Counted from the stretch's first letter, positions 24,498 to 33,312 are shown. The stretch: DNA of 64,000 bases from G016756615 sp050958605 (GCF_050958605.1 NZ_JBJHDO010000004.1:62001-126000); one strand, 5' to 3'. Numbers and translations: made by a program. The notes: generated from the sequence alone by a model not told the origin.

Positions 24498-24956
24498 TCA
24501 AGCCTCCAGCCGGTGCGCGGCTTCATGGATCGCCGAGCGGATGCGTTGATACGTGGCGCAGCGGCAGAGATTGCCGCTCATGGCGGAATTGATGTCGTCG
24601 TCGGATGGCTTCGGCGTGTCGTTGAGCAGGGCGACGGCCGACATGATCTGCCCAGATTGGCAATAGCCGCATTGCGGTACGTCGAGCTCGGCCCAGACCT
24701 GCTGAACCGTCGCGCTTACCTTGCCCGACAGGCCCTCGATGGTGGTGATATCTGCGCCTTCCACATCCCCGAGAGCGGTCTGGCAGGAGCGGCTGGCCAC
24801 GCCGTCGATATGCACCGTGCAGGCGCCGCACTGAGCCATGCCGCAGCCGAACTTTGTTCCGGTCAAACCGATGACGTCGCGCAACGCCCAGAGAAGTGGC
24901 ATCTCCGGATCGACATCTAGCGTTTGCGCCTGGCCATTGAGGGTGAAAGCGACCAT
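24498..24956 (-). CDS. (2Fe-2S) ferredoxin-type subunit of molybdenum hydroxylase (IorA-like)
   Basis: A 152-residue electron-transfer subunit with the two expected clusters. A plant-type [2Fe-2S] site is in GCGMAQCGACTVHIDG plus a later cysteine (SRSCQT), and the all-helical C-terminal cluster has PQCGYCQSGQIM and NLCRCATYQRI. The ATG at 24956 follows a textbook AGGAGGAG; the upstream extension of the frame lacks similarity. It is coupled to the large subunit (3-bp gap). The small subunit has no Tat signal, so it is probably carried out with the Tat-signalled large subunit, as known for IorAB pairs. Confidence 0.93.
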   Translation of the reverse strand: MVAFTLNGQAQTLDVDPEMPLLWALRDVIGLTGTKFGCGMAQCGACTVHIDGVASRSCQTALGDVEGADITTIEGLSGKVSATVQQVWAELDVPQCGYCQSGQIMSAVALLNDTPKPSDDDINSAMSGNLCRCATYQRIRSAIHEAAHRLEA

Positions 24957-25147
24957 CACAGCTCCTCCTCGCTCGAGCAATCGTCGCTTACGCCTCGGTT
25001 TGGCTGGCATTGGCGCGCGTCGCGCCGAAGCGTAGCTGGACCATCTTCGGTTCGTGGCAAGGTAGGGGGACAGGCCGTGACCCGGCAAGCGCGATCATCG
25101 CGGATCGCGCGATCGTGAAGGTTACCCGCCGGGGGCAATGTGTCGAA

Positions 25148-26023
25148 TCAGACAGTCGTCACCTGCGGTGCAGGGCGCTTCTGCAAATTGAACAGGTTGC
25201 CGCCAAGGATCAGTGCCGCGCCGCAGGCGGTAAAAACACCGATCTGCTCCTGATAGAGCAGCCAGCCGATCATGGCCGAAAACGGGAGGCGCAGGAAATC
25301 CATCGGCATGACGACCGTGGCGTCGGCATAGGCCAATGCACGCGCCATGCAGAAATGCGAAGACATGCCGGTGAAGGAGATCACGAGGATCCAGGGCCAT
25401 AGTTCGATCGGCGGATTCCGCCACGTGTGGATTGCCGGGATCAGCCCGATCACCGACTGGATGACGAGCATCCAGAAAATGATCCGCACCACATTGTCGG
25501 TTCGGGTGAGCGACTTGACCATGACGATCGAGATGCCGAAGGTAACGGCGCCCGACAGCATGATCAGGTGCCCCGGATCCACTTGCTGGACACCAGGCCG
25601 CACGATGACCAGCACGCCGACTAGCCCGAGCAGGATCGCACCGATCCTTCGAGCGTTCAGGCGCTCGCCGAGAAAGGCGACTGCCAGGAGGGCGCCCCAG
25701 ATCGGTGTGGTGAATTCGATCGAGATCAGCTCCGCCAGCGGGATCATGGTGAGCGCGAGAAGCCATGCATACTGGCCGGCATAGTGAACCACGTTGCGGC
25801 CGATATGCTGGAGGGGTCGCTTGGTGGCCATGGCGGGAAAACCGCCCACGGCGAAGACAAGCGGCAACAGGATGAAAAAGCCGATCACGGAACGCATTTC
25901 CATGACTTGGAAAACGTCGAGCGGCGGCATCGTCTCGCGACCCGCGATGGACATGACGAGGAAGGAGGCGATCGAACCTCCCATCCACAAAGCAGCTTTG
26001 AGATTCGATTGGGCCGTTGGCAT
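25148..26023 (-). CDS. EamA/DMT-family transporter
   Basis: A 291-residue inner-membrane protein with ten predicted hydrophobic helices in two five-helix EamA repeats. The first repeat ends with the ALTMIPLAELISIEFTTPIWGALLAVAFLGERL segment and the second with ARALAYADATVVMPMDFLRLPFSAMIGWLLYQE, both typical of drug/metabolite transporters. The ATG at 26023 gives the standard N terminus (MPTAQSNLKAALWMGG). Metabolite export is the family role; substrate is unknown. No operon partner is evident, the DUF72 gene being 93 bp upstream. Confidence 0.88.
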   Translation of the reverse strand: MPTAQSNLKAALWMGGSIASFLVMSIAGRETMPPLDVFQVMEMRSVIGFFILLPLVFAVGGFPAMATKRPLQHIGRNVVHYAGQYAWLLALTMIPLAELISIEFTTPIWGALLAVAFLGERLNARRIGAILLGLVGVLVIVRPGVQQVDPGHLIMLSGAVTFGISIVMVKSLTRTDNVVRIIFWMLVIQSVIGLIPAIHTWRNPPIELWPWILVISFTGMSSHFCMARALAYADATVVMPMDFLRLPFSAMIGWLLYQEQIGVFTACGAALILGGNLFNLQKRPAPQVTTV

Positions 26024-26115
26024 GGCCGCTATCTGGCAGCCGTCGCCGGCTCCGACAACCCAGTAGAAATTATCATTCGACTGGACCAGAGGACCAACGC
26101 GCTTGGCCGTCGCTC

Positions 26116-26919
26116 TCAGGAAACCCGTTTCATGAACGCCATCGCGCCATGGGGCGCCCTGACCTTGCCTTCCGTGATGAAGTATACGAACACGTCGCGC
26201 GGCTTCGCTTCGGCCTTTGCGGATGGGTCTGCGTGGTGAAGGTCGGCAGGGTCGCCGCCTTCGGCCCAGGTCTTCGCGCGGGTCGCCCATTCGTCGAGCG
26301 CCTTGGGCGTGTAGCAATCCGGATTGTCGTCCTTGCCCGTCTGAAGCCGCGCATAAACGAAGTCGCCGGTGAGGTCGGCGATCGCCGGATAGGTCGCATG
26401 GTCGGCATAGACGATCGGAGTCCGGTATTTGCGCAGCAACGCGATAAATTCCGGTACGGCAAAGGACGCATGCCTCACCTCGACGGCATGGCGCAAAGCG
26501 ACGCCGTCCTGCTTCTCCGGCAGCAGCTTGAGGAACGCCTCGAAATCTTGCGGATCGAACTTCTTGGTCGGCGCGAACTGCCAAAGGATCGGCCCTAGCT
26601 TCTCACCGAGAGCGGCAACGCCCGATTCCAGGAAGCGCATCATCGACTCGCCGGCTTCACCGAGCACGCGACGGTTGGTGACGAAACGGTTGCCTTTGAG
26701 CGAGAAAACAAAGTCTTCTGGCGCTTCACCAGCCCATTTGACGAAGGTGGGCTCCTTGAAGCTCGAATAGTAGGTGCCGTTGACCTCGATTGTCGGGACC
26801 TGCCGCGAGGCAAATCCAAGTTGCTTGGCCTTGGGAAGTTTCTCCGGATAGAAAGAGCTTTCCCAAGGCTCGAAGGTCCAGCCGCCCATTCCGGCCCGGA
26901 TCGTTCCGGCTTTCGTCAT
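26116..26919 (-). CDS. DUF72 domain-containing protein (YecE-like)
   Basis: A 267-residue TIM-barrel-like protein. It has the family start AGMGGWTFEPWESSFYPEKL, the TIEVNGTYYSSFKEPTFVKWA block, FVFSLKGNRFVTNRR and the internal VEVRHASF strand. DUF72/YecE proteins are widespread but lack an assigned reaction. It starts at ATG 26919, is 80 bp downstream of uvrA on the same strand, and may be transcribed from the uvrA promoter. I cannot see a conserved pathway context. Confidence 0.88.
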   Translation of the reverse strand: MTKAGTIRAGMGGWTFEPWESSFYPEKLPKAKQLGFASRQVPTIEVNGTYYSSFKEPTFVKWAGEAPEDFVFSLKGNRFVTNRRVLGEAGESMMRFLESGVAALGEKLGPILWQFAPTKKFDPQDFEAFLKLLPEKQDGVALRHAVEVRHASFAVPEFIALLRKYRTPIVYADHATYPAIADLTGDFVYARLQTGKDDNPDCYTPKALDEWATRAKTWAEGGDPADLHHADPSAKAEAKPRDVFVYFITEGKVRAPHGAMAFMKRVS

Positions 26920-26999
26920 TCCAGCCCTCCTCCTGTCGGCTTCGTAGCATGGACCGATGCCGAGAGGTCTGGCATCGGTAAATCCGTGGAGGCGACCAT

Positions 27000-29921
27000 C
27001 TACTCCGCGGCCTCTCGTTTTCCCCTGGGCCGCCGCTCAAGAAGCTCCTTCAGATACTGCCCGGTGTAGCTGCGCGGTTCTTTGACGATGTCCTCCGGGC
27101 GTCCTGCCGCAACGAGTTCGCCGCCGCCATCGCCGCCCTCGGGGCCGAGGTCGAGAATCCAGTCGGCGGTCTTGATGACTTCGAGATTGTGCTCGATGAC
27201 GACGACCGTATTGCCCTGGTCGACAAGTTCATGGAGCACTTCGAGAAGCTTGGCCACGTCATGGAAATGGAGCCCGGTGGTCGGCTCGTCGAGGATATAG
27301 AGCGTCTTGCCTGTGGCCTTGCGCGACAGCTCCTTGGCGAGCTTGATGCGCTGCGCCTCGCCACCTGACAGGGTGGTGGCCTGCTGGCCGACATGGATGT
27401 AGCCGAGACCGACCTTGGCCAGCGTCTCCAGCTTGTCGCGAACCGCCGGCACGGCCGCGAAGAACTCCACACCTTCCTCGACGGTCATCTCCAGCACGTC
27501 CGCGATCGACTTGCCCTTGAACAGCACTTCGAGCGTCTCGCGGTTGTAGCGTTTGCCGTGGCAGACATCGCAGGTCACGTAGACATCTGGCAGGAAGTGC
27601 ATCTCGATCTTGATGACGCCGTCGCCCTGGCAGGCCTCGCAGCGTCCGCCCTTGACGTTGAAGGAGAAGCGCCCGGGCTGGTAGCCTCGCGCCTTCGCTT
27701 CCGGCAAGCCGGCAAACCAGTCGCGAATGGGCGTGAAAGCCCCCGTATAGGTGGCCGGGTTCGAGCGGGGGGTGCGGCCGATCGGCGACTGGTCGATATC
27801 GATCACCTTGTCGAGGAACTCCAGCCCTTCGATGCGATCGTGTTCTGCCGGATGTTCGCGCGACCCCATGATGCGCCGCGAGGCCGCCTTGAACAGCGTT
27901 TCGATCAGGAAGGTGGACTTGCCGCCGCCCGAGACCCCCGTCACGCAGGCGAACGTCCCCAGCGGTATCTCAGCGGTGACGTTCTTCAGATTGTTGCCGC
28001 GCGCTCCGACGACCTTGATGCGCTTGTTCTTCTTCAGCTCCCGGCGCGAATTCGGCATCGAGATCTCGAGTTCGCCGGAAAGATATTTCCCGGTGATCGA
28101 GTTCGGATTCGCCATGACTTGCGCCGGTGTTCCCTCGGCGATGATCCTTCCGCCGTGAATGCCGGCGGCCGGGCCGATGTCGACGACATAGTCGGCCGTC
28201 AGGATCGCATCCTCGTCATGCTCGACGACGATCACCGTGTTGCCGAGGTCACGCAGATGCCGCAGCGTGTCGAGCAGCCGCGTGTTGTCGCGCTGGTGCA
28301 GGCCGATCGACGGCTCGTCCAGCACGTAGAGCACGCCCGTAAGACCCGACCCTATCTGGGATGCGAGACGTATGCGCTGGCTCTCCCCGCCCGACAGCGT
28401 GCCGGAATTGCGCGACAGCGTGAGATAGTCGAGCCCCACATCGTTCAGGAAGCGCAGACGCTCGCGGATCTCCTTCAGGATGCGCACCGCGATCTCGTTC
28501 TGCTTGGCGTTGAGAACGTCGGGCAAGTCGGTGAACCAGGCGTCGGCCTTGCGGATCGAAAGTTCGGTGATCTCGCCAATGTGCTTGCCGGCGATCTTCA
28601 CCGCCAATGCTTCGGGCTTCAGCCTGTAGCCGCGGCAAGCAGGGCAGGGCGTGGCCGACATGAAGCGCTCGATCTCCTCGCGCATCCAGGCCGACTCCGT
28701 TTCCTTCCAGCGACGCTCGAGATTGGGAATGACCCCTTCGAATGTCTTTGTCGTCTTATAGGAACGAAGGCCGTCGTCATACTGGAAGGTGACCTCGCGC
28801 TCGCCCGTTCCGCGCAGGATCGCCTGCTTGGCCTCCCCCGAAAGATCCTTGAAGCGATCACCTACTTTGAAGCCATAGACCTTTCCGAGCGCTTCCAATG
28901 TCTGGGCGTAATAGGGAGAGGTCGATTTGGCCCAGGGGCTGATCGCCCCGTCGCGCAGCGACAGGTTGTCGTCAGGAACCACGAGGTCCGGGTCGATCGC
29001 CCGCTGGCTGCCGAGCCCGTCGCAGGTCGGACATGCGCCGAACGGATTGTTGAAGGAAAACAGGCGCGGTTCGATCTCCGGGATCGTGAAGCCCGAGACC
29101 GGGCAGGCGAACTTCTCGGAGAACAGGATGCGCTCATGCGTCTCGTTCTTCGATTTGTAAGCCGACTCCCCCGCAGTCTCTTCGGCGGGCAAAGGCTTGT
29201 CGGCGAATTCAGCGACAGCCAGGCCGTCGGCGAGTTTCAACGCCGTCTCCAGGCTGTCGGCAAGACGTGCGGCGAGATCCGGCCGCACGACAATGCGGTC
29301 CACCACGACGTCGATGTCGTGCTTGTATTTCTTGTCCAGCGCCGGGACATCGGCGATCTCGTAGAAGACGCCATCCACCTTGACGCGTTGGAAGCCCTTC
29401 TTCTGGAGCTCCAGCAGTTCCTTCCTGTATTCGCCCTTCCGGCCGCGGACGATCGGCGCCAGCAGGTAAAGCCGTGTGCCTTCTTCGATATCCAGCACGC
29501 GATCGACCATCTGGGAGACTGTCTGGCTTTCGATCGGCAGCCCCGTGGCCGGAGAATAGGGAACACCGACGCGCGCGTAGAGCAGGCGCATATAGTCGTA
29601 GATTTCGGTAACCGTGCCGACCGTCGAACGCGGATTGCGCGACGTTGTCTTCTGTTCGATCGAGATGGCGGGAGACAGGCCGTCGATCTGGTCGACGTCC
29701 GGCTTCTGCATCATTTCCAGGAACTGCCGGGCATAGGCCGAAAGGCTTTCGACGTAGCGACGTTGGCCCTCGGCGTAGATCGTATCGAACGCCAGCGACG
29801 ACTTGCCGGATCCCGACAGGCCGGTCATGACGATCAGCCGATCCCTCGGCAGATCGAGATCGACATTCTTCAGATTGTGCTCGCGCGCTCCGCGAATGGA
29901 AATGTACTTATGATCGGCCAT
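27000..29921 (-). CDS. uvrA: Excinuclease ABC subunit A
   Basis: Damage-recognition ATPase of nucleotide excision repair; it loads UvrB at lesions. The 973-residue chain contains two ABC modules with Walker A GLSGSGKSSLAF and GVSGGGKSTF and signatures LSGGESQRIRLA and LSGGEAQRIKLA. Two cysteine zinc modules are present (CPACRGYRLKPEAL, and CEACQGDG with CDVCHGKRYN). The UvrB-interaction region lies in the first half, as usual. A LexA-type SOS box sits 163 bp upstream of the ATG, indicating induction by DNA damage. Confidence 0.98.
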   Translation of the reverse strand: MADHKYISIRGAREHNLKNVDLDLPRDRLIVMTGLSGSGKSSLAFDTIYAEGQRRYVESLSAYARQFLEMMQKPDVDQIDGLSPAISIEQKTTSRNPRSTVGTVTEIYDYMRLLYARVGVPYSPATGLPIESQTVSQMVDRVLDIEEGTRLYLLAPIVRGRKGEYRKELLELQKKGFQRVKVDGVFYEIADVPALDKKYKHDIDVVVDRIVVRPDLAARLADSLETALKLADGLAVAEFADKPLPAEETAGESAYKSKNETHERILFSEKFACPVSGFTIPEIEPRLFSFNNPFGACPTCDGLGSQRAIDPDLVVPDDNLSLRDGAISPWAKSTSPYYAQTLEALGKVYGFKVGDRFKDLSGEAKQAILRGTGEREVTFQYDDGLRSYKTTKTFEGVIPNLERRWKETESAWMREEIERFMSATPCPACRGYRLKPEALAVKIAGKHIGEITELSIRKADAWFTDLPDVLNAKQNEIAVRILKEIRERLRFLNDVGLDYLTLSRNSGTLSGGESQRIRLASQIGSGLTGVLYVLDEPSIGLHQRDNTRLLDTLRHLRDLGNTVIVVEHDEDAILTADYVVDIGPAAGIHGGRIIAEGTPAQVMANPNSITGKYLSGELEISMPNSRRELKKNKRIKVVGARGNNLKNVTAEIPLGTFACVTGVSGGGKSTFLIETLFKAASRRIMGSREHPAEHDRIEGLEFLDKVIDIDQSPIGRTPRSNPATYTGAFTPIRDWFAGLPEAKARGYQPGRFSFNVKGGRCEACQGDGVIKIEMHFLPDVYVTCDVCHGKRYNRETLEVLFKGKSIADVLEMTVEEGVEFFAAVPAVRDKLETLAKVGLGYIHVGQQATTLSGGEAQRIKLAKELSRKATGKTLYILDEPTTGLHFHDVAKLLEVLHELVDQGNTVVVIEHNLEVIKTADWILDLGPEGGDGGGELVAAGRPEDIVKEPRSYTGQYLKELLERRPRGKREAAE

Positions 29922-30083
29922 CGCCGGTCCGCCGCCTGTCTCGTGAGTTGGGATGGCTGGGATCGCTCCGGCCAGTCCCTATGTAAGCATTTTCGCCGCT
30001 CCGTCGAGGCCCTGCCTTGTGGTGGCGCGGGAGCCGCCGGCAGGTTTGGTCTAGGAGCTTGAATGCGGAAGGGCAAGCAAAAA

Positions 30084-30098
30084 GAACAAAGGCCGAAC
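30084..30098 (-). promoter_or_regulatory. LexA SOS box upstream of uvrA
   Basis: GAAC-N7-GAAC on the plus strand, which is GTTCGGCCTTTGTTC on the uvrA strand, an exact match to the alphaproteobacterial LexA site GTTC-N7-GTTC. It lies 163 bp before the uvrA start codon. Confidence 0.85.
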
Positions 30099-30320
30099 AG
30101 GCTCCTGACAAAGCAACAGGAAGGCATCCTGTGACGATCACAATTTGGCTTTCCGGCAAGGGAAGTGTTGACGCAGCGGAATGTCAGGGGCAGAATTCAG
30201 CGGTCCCCGAAGCCGAGCGTCCAGCGGATGCTCTTCGTGACTGGTTGGGTTTTCGTAACGCTGTCAGGTACGAATAAAACGTTTCGGAAGACATCGTGGA
30301 AACAAAAGAGGAGCGGAGGC

Positions 30321-30380
30321 ATGAACCCACCGGACAATCTCGTTTGGCTCCACATGGAAGTGGAGCCGCGGCAGCCCTGA
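30321..30380 (+). CDS. Possible 19-residue leader or small peptide
   Basis: An ATG preceded by GAGGAGCGGAGGC, one of the strongest ribosome sites in the window, opens a frame MNPPDNLVWLHMEVEPRQP ending in TGA. The frame overlaps a perfect 8-bp hairpin GGCTCCAC / GTGGAGCC (30346-30367). Further hairpins (CGGACT-AGGA-AGTCCG at 30491-30506) and a terminator follow, and no gene lies downstream on this strand before ssb, over 1 kb away. A promoter-like TTGACG - 17 nt - CAGAAT begins at 30168. It could be a small peptide, the coding part of a dual-function RNA, or chance. Confidence 0.35.
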   Translation: MNPPDNLVWLHMEVEPRQP

Positions 30381-30512
30381 TCGCGTTTGACAAGCGCGAA
30401 GCTGCTGATCCCCTGACAATCAGAGACTACAGTCGGATCGGCTGAAAGGCCTGCATCCGAATTGAACGTCGGCAGTACAACTCCGACAGCCGGACTAGGA
30501 AGTCCGAAAGAT

Positions 30513-30548
30513 GGCCCTGCGAGCCCGAGCGGCGGCAGGGCCTTATTT
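30513..30548 (+). terminator. Hairpin terminator between the small transcript and the GNAT gene
   Basis: GGCCCTGC pairs with GCAGGGCC (8 bp, 14-nt loop), followed on the plus strand by TTATTTCT. It also lies 18 bp after the stop of the GNAT gene on the other strand, where the trailing sequence ATCTTT is a weaker T tract, so it may serve both directions. Confidence 0.6.
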
Positions 30549-30565
30549 CTGGGGACGCCAGCGAA

Positions 30566-31069
30566 TTACGGTGCGATACGGCGCACCATCAGGATCTCAT
30601 CTATTTCCCGGCCCTCGTGAAGGAAGCCGCCCCGGATGCGCCCGATCTCTCGGAAGCCTTCGTTGCGATAGAAGCGAAGGGCTGCAGGGTTTTCCACGCT
30701 GGCCGACAATTCCAACTGCCGGATGCCGTTTTCGCGCGCGTAAGTGATCAGCTTGTCGAGCAGCTTCGTCGAAACGCCCGTCCCGCGGTGGCTCTTCTGC
30801 ACATAGACCATCACAACGGTGGCTCGATGCGCCATCTTGCTGGAGCGCTCCCGCATGAGGCCCATGAGGCCGATGGGCCTCTCGCCGTCGAACGCGACGA
30901 AAACGGAATTGCCTGTTATGCGCCGACGCCATTCCTCATCCGGCAGCTTCTCCCAATCTTCCACGCTGCTCGCAAACGACGCCGGTTCGAGACGCAAGGC
31001 CTCGAGCCGGATACTCTGGAAAGCCTCGATGTCGTCAGGATCGAGGAGGCGGATCATCGTGAACGCCAA
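30566..31069 (-). CDS. GNAT-family N-acetyltransferase
   Basis: A 167-residue GCN5-related acetyltransferase. The acetyl-CoA-binding motif A is visible as VYVQKSHRGTGVSTKLLDKLI, with the Q/R-x-x-G-x-G/A pattern, followed by the LELSASVENPAALRFYRNEGF block (motif B). The substrate is unknown. The start may be ATG 31069 or the in-frame ATG at 31057 (MIRLLDPDD), both near the usual N terminus. It is placed between uvrA and ssb with no sign of shared regulation. Confidence 0.9.
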   Translation of the reverse strand: MAFTMIRLLDPDDIEAFQSIRLEALRLEPASFASSVEDWEKLPDEEWRRRITGNSVFVAFDGERPIGLMGLMRERSSKMAHRATVVMVYVQKSHRGTGVSTKLLDKLITYARENGIRQLELSASVENPAALRFYRNEGFREIGRIRGGFLHEGREIDEILMVRRIAP

Positions 31070-31090
31070 TTCGGCACCTGCGGGATCGGA

Positions 31091-31375
31091 CTAACGACGC
31101 CGACGTTCCTCTGAATCGGCGCTGCTGGCCCCGATCTGGAACATGACGCTGCCGGAGATCCTGACGTCCCAGTCTCCGACTTTGAAGTAGCCATCGTCCG
31201 TGTCGGGGGCCTCCAGCGGCTCGGGGGCAGGCGTGACGATGCTGTAGTTGCCTTCCACGCCGGGCAGGGCATCTGAGGCCTTCTTGCCGGAAACCTGGTC
31301 GGCCCAGGCCGGTGCCGCCAGTGAAAGCAACAGCCCTGCGAGTACGTAAGGTCGGTGGAAGCGTCGGCTCGTCAT
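31091..31375 (-). CDS. Small secreted protein of unknown function
   Basis: A 94-residue protein starting at ATG 31375. It has a clear Sec signal peptide (RRFHRPYVLAGLLLSLAAPAWA, cleavage likely after AWA) and a mature part of about 65 residues. That part contains GYFKVGDWDVRISGSVMFQIG and ends in a basic ERRRR tail. I do not recognise a named domain. The gene is divergent from ssb and its promoter region contains the ssb SOS box. It is 21 bp upstream of the GNAT start and may be co-transcribed with it. Confidence 0.6.
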   Translation of the reverse strand: MTSRRFHRPYVLAGLLLSLAAPAWADQVSGKKASDALPGVEGNYSIVTPAPEPLEAPDTDDGYFKVGDWDVRISGSVMFQIGASSADSEERRRR

Positions 31376-31523
31376 GCAACCCTTATATGCGGCGCTCCCC
31401 TGCCAGCCAAGTAACGATCCTGTTTGCCCAGAAGACACAATCAAGGGTTGCATGGAACAGGTCCGAAGGCCTGGAAATCCTGGCTTCTCGATCGCCTCTT
31501 GCCAAGCGCCGCAATTCTGGCTA

Positions 31524-31538
31524 GAACATAAAGAGAAC
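31524..31538 (+). promoter_or_regulatory. LexA SOS box upstream of ssb
   Basis: GAACATAAAGAGAAC is GAAC-N7-GAAC, an exact match to the alphaproteobacterial LexA site in reverse orientation. It lies 117 bp before the ssb ATG and also upstream of the divergent secreted-protein gene. Confidence 0.8.
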
Positions 31539-31654
31539 AAACTATTTGTGGACAGGGACCACCTGATACGACCGGACGCGGCGCGCCGGCAAAGGTGATC
31601 GGATAGAATGCGCCGACAATTGCTTTTTGTTTCGGACGAGCGCGGAGAAGTATC

Positions 31655-32161
31655 ATGGCGGGTAGCGTCAACAAGGTCATTCTGGTCGGCAATCTAGGCG
31701 CGGATCCCGAAATCCGGCGGCTCAATTCCGGCGATCCCGTCGTCAACATCAGGATTGCCACATCCGAAACCTGGCGCGACAAGATGACCGGCGAGCGCAA
31801 GGAAAAGACCGAATGGCACAGTGTCGTGATCTTCAACGACAATCTTGCCAAGGTCGCTGAGCAATACCTGAAGAAAGGCATGAAGGTCTATGTCGAGGGT
31901 CAGCTCCAGACCCGCAAGTGGCAGGACCAGAACGGCCAGGATCGGTATACGACCGAGATCGTGCTCCAGAAGTTCCGCGGCGAGCTGCAGATGCTCGATG
32001 CTCGCGGCGGAGGAGGCGAGGGCCAGGTCGGTTATGGAGGCGGTGGCGGCCGAGGGTCGGATTTCGGTCAATCGGGCCCGGACGACAGCTACAACCGCGG
32101 CGGTGGCGGCAGCCGGGGTGGCGGGGGATCGCGCGAGCTCGATGACGAGATCCCGTTCTAA
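31655..32161 (+). CDS. ssb: Single-stranded DNA-binding protein
   Basis: A 168-residue SSB. The N-terminal OB fold shows NKVILVGNLGADPEIR, ATSETWRDKMTGERKEKTEWH and VYVEGQLQTRKWQDQNG. A glycine-rich disordered linker (about 120-155) leads to the acidic tip DDEIPF that recruits repair and replication proteins. An SOS box upstream suggests induction by DNA damage, as is common in alphaproteobacteria, where uvrA and ssb are neighbours. Confidence 0.98.
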   Translation: MAGSVNKVILVGNLGADPEIRRLNSGDPVVNIRIATSETWRDKMTGERKEKTEWHSVVIFNDNLAKVAEQYLKKGMKVYVEGQLQTRKWQDQNGQDRYTTEIVLQKFRGELQMLDARGGGGEGQVGYGGGGGRGSDFGQSGPDDSYNRGGGGSRGGGGSRELDDEIPF

Positions 32162-32164
32162 GGC

Positions 32165-32267
32165 TATGCATGTCGCCCAAAAGTGTTCAGCGCTTTTGGC
32201 ATAACGGCATGCACAATCAAGCACATAAAGCGTGTCGCTGAGTCCGATTATCGGCGACACGCTTTAG
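32165..32267. repeat. Mosaic palindromic repeat element after ssb
   Basis: Begins with GCATGTCGCCCAAAAGTG, passes through CTTTTGG...CGGCATGC, and ends with a perfect 12-bp inverted repeat AAAGCGTGTCGC / GCGACACGCTTT (32227-32265). A related copy lies at 49055-49160. It ends inside the last codons of the convergent lipoprotein gene and may serve as the ssb transcript end. Confidence 0.75.
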
Positions 32268-32905
32268 GAGTTTTCGGCGGCGGCTTTCGGGCCGGTATTC
32301 AGCTCTCGAAGCTTGGTCACGAATTGCTGTGGCCGGAGATACCTGGAAGGGACCTTGTATCCCATGGAGCGCGCAATGTCGCCGGTGAAGGCGTTGCAAT
32401 TGTAGACCGAAGCTTGCCAAAGCCCCGCTCTGGCTTGAAGCTTGCGTATCTTCGCAACGGCATCGTCATACTCGGCTTTGTTCAACATCACGCGCCAGCT
32501 GGCCGCCCTGTATTGTTCCTCCAAGTCGCCGTCGCTCCATCCCGTTTCGGCGGGCACTGGCATGAAGTGGCCGAGAACATAGGGGACCGGGCTGTTTGAC
32601 GCCGGGTGGAGGCCCGCAACCTCGGGATTGACGGCCTTCCCGGCTTCGTTCAGGCGACCGAAAACGACATAGGTATGGCCGTAGCTCAGCGCGTAGCGGG
32701 CACGGAATTCGACGAAGTAGGGGCGCTCCTTGTCACGAGACGGGCTTGCCGCCTTCCCCGCGCGGCCTGTCGCAGTCACCGATGGCGCAATCGAGGCTAT
32801 GCGGCTCTGGCCAATCGACACATAGCCAGGCTGAGGCGGCAGATCTTGACATCCTGTTGTCGCGAGCGCGATGCAAGTCACAATCAGAATTGCAATGTTT
32901 CTCAT
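32264..32905 (-). CDS. Putative lipoprotein of unknown function
   Basis: A 213-residue protein with a lipoprotein signal (IAILIVTCIALATTGC, lipobox cysteine at 19). The mature part contains RARYALSYGHTYVVFGRL and, later, VYNCNAFTGDIARSMGYKVPS. The spacing of a conserved-looking histidine and cysteine in these blocks recalls papain-like or LRAT/NlpC-type folds found in envelope proteins with a permuted catalytic dyad. That assignment is tentative. The stop lies within the mosaic repeat behind ssb. No operon partners. Confidence 0.65.
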   Translation of the reverse strand: MRNIAILIVTCIALATTGCQDLPPQPGYVSIGQSRIASIAPSVTATGRAGKAASPSRDKERPYFVEFRARYALSYGHTYVVFGRLNEAGKAVNPEVAGLHPASNSPVPYVLGHFMPVPAETGWSDGDLEEQYRAASWRVMLNKAEYDDAVAKIRKLQARAGLWQASVYNCNAFTGDIARSMGYKVPSRYLRPQQFVTKLRELNTGPKAAAENS

Positions 32906-33312
32906 CTTCAGCCTGCCAAAAAACGAGTCAGAGAATCACAGTTACGGTATCATCCCATCGCTCGTTTGACCAAGATGTCTCATGGAGCTTGGTCTGAAAG
33001 CAGCAGGCGCTGCTTTGTTTCGAAAGTTATCGGCGCACCCAAAGGCTGCCAAAGGGGCGTAAGTGTGTCTCGATTGGGATGCCGAAAACTACAAAGAACG
33101 GTGGAGAATTTGCCCCGAAAACCACCTGTTGTTGACGCAATTGTCGTGTCTATGGCGTCGGGTCTTCGGCGCGATTGTAGGCATGGGGTTCCGACAATGC
33201 GTGCTGGCTGTGGCGGCGTTACGCTCCGACAACGTCGATCTGCCATTGTCGAGCCGCCGCCAGAACAAGCGACAAACTTCTCCGCGGGGCAGAGCAGGTA
33301 TCGTCTGCAGGG
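32906..33312. other. Intergenic stretch without a recognisable gene
   Basis: About 400 bp between the lipoprotein and the TM-TPR gene. Frames are open on the plus strand through part of it, but they lack a ribosome site and family resemblance and continue antisense into neighbouring genes. It is less GC-rich at the lipoprotein side, where that gene's promoter must lie. I see no RNA gene, repeat or element in it. Confidence 0.5.

Noticed and set aside
25148..26584. 478-residue version of the EamA transporter
   Set aside because: Extra residues would run antisense-like through the DUF72 gene frame and lack similarity; the usual transporter N terminus is at the ATG at 26023.
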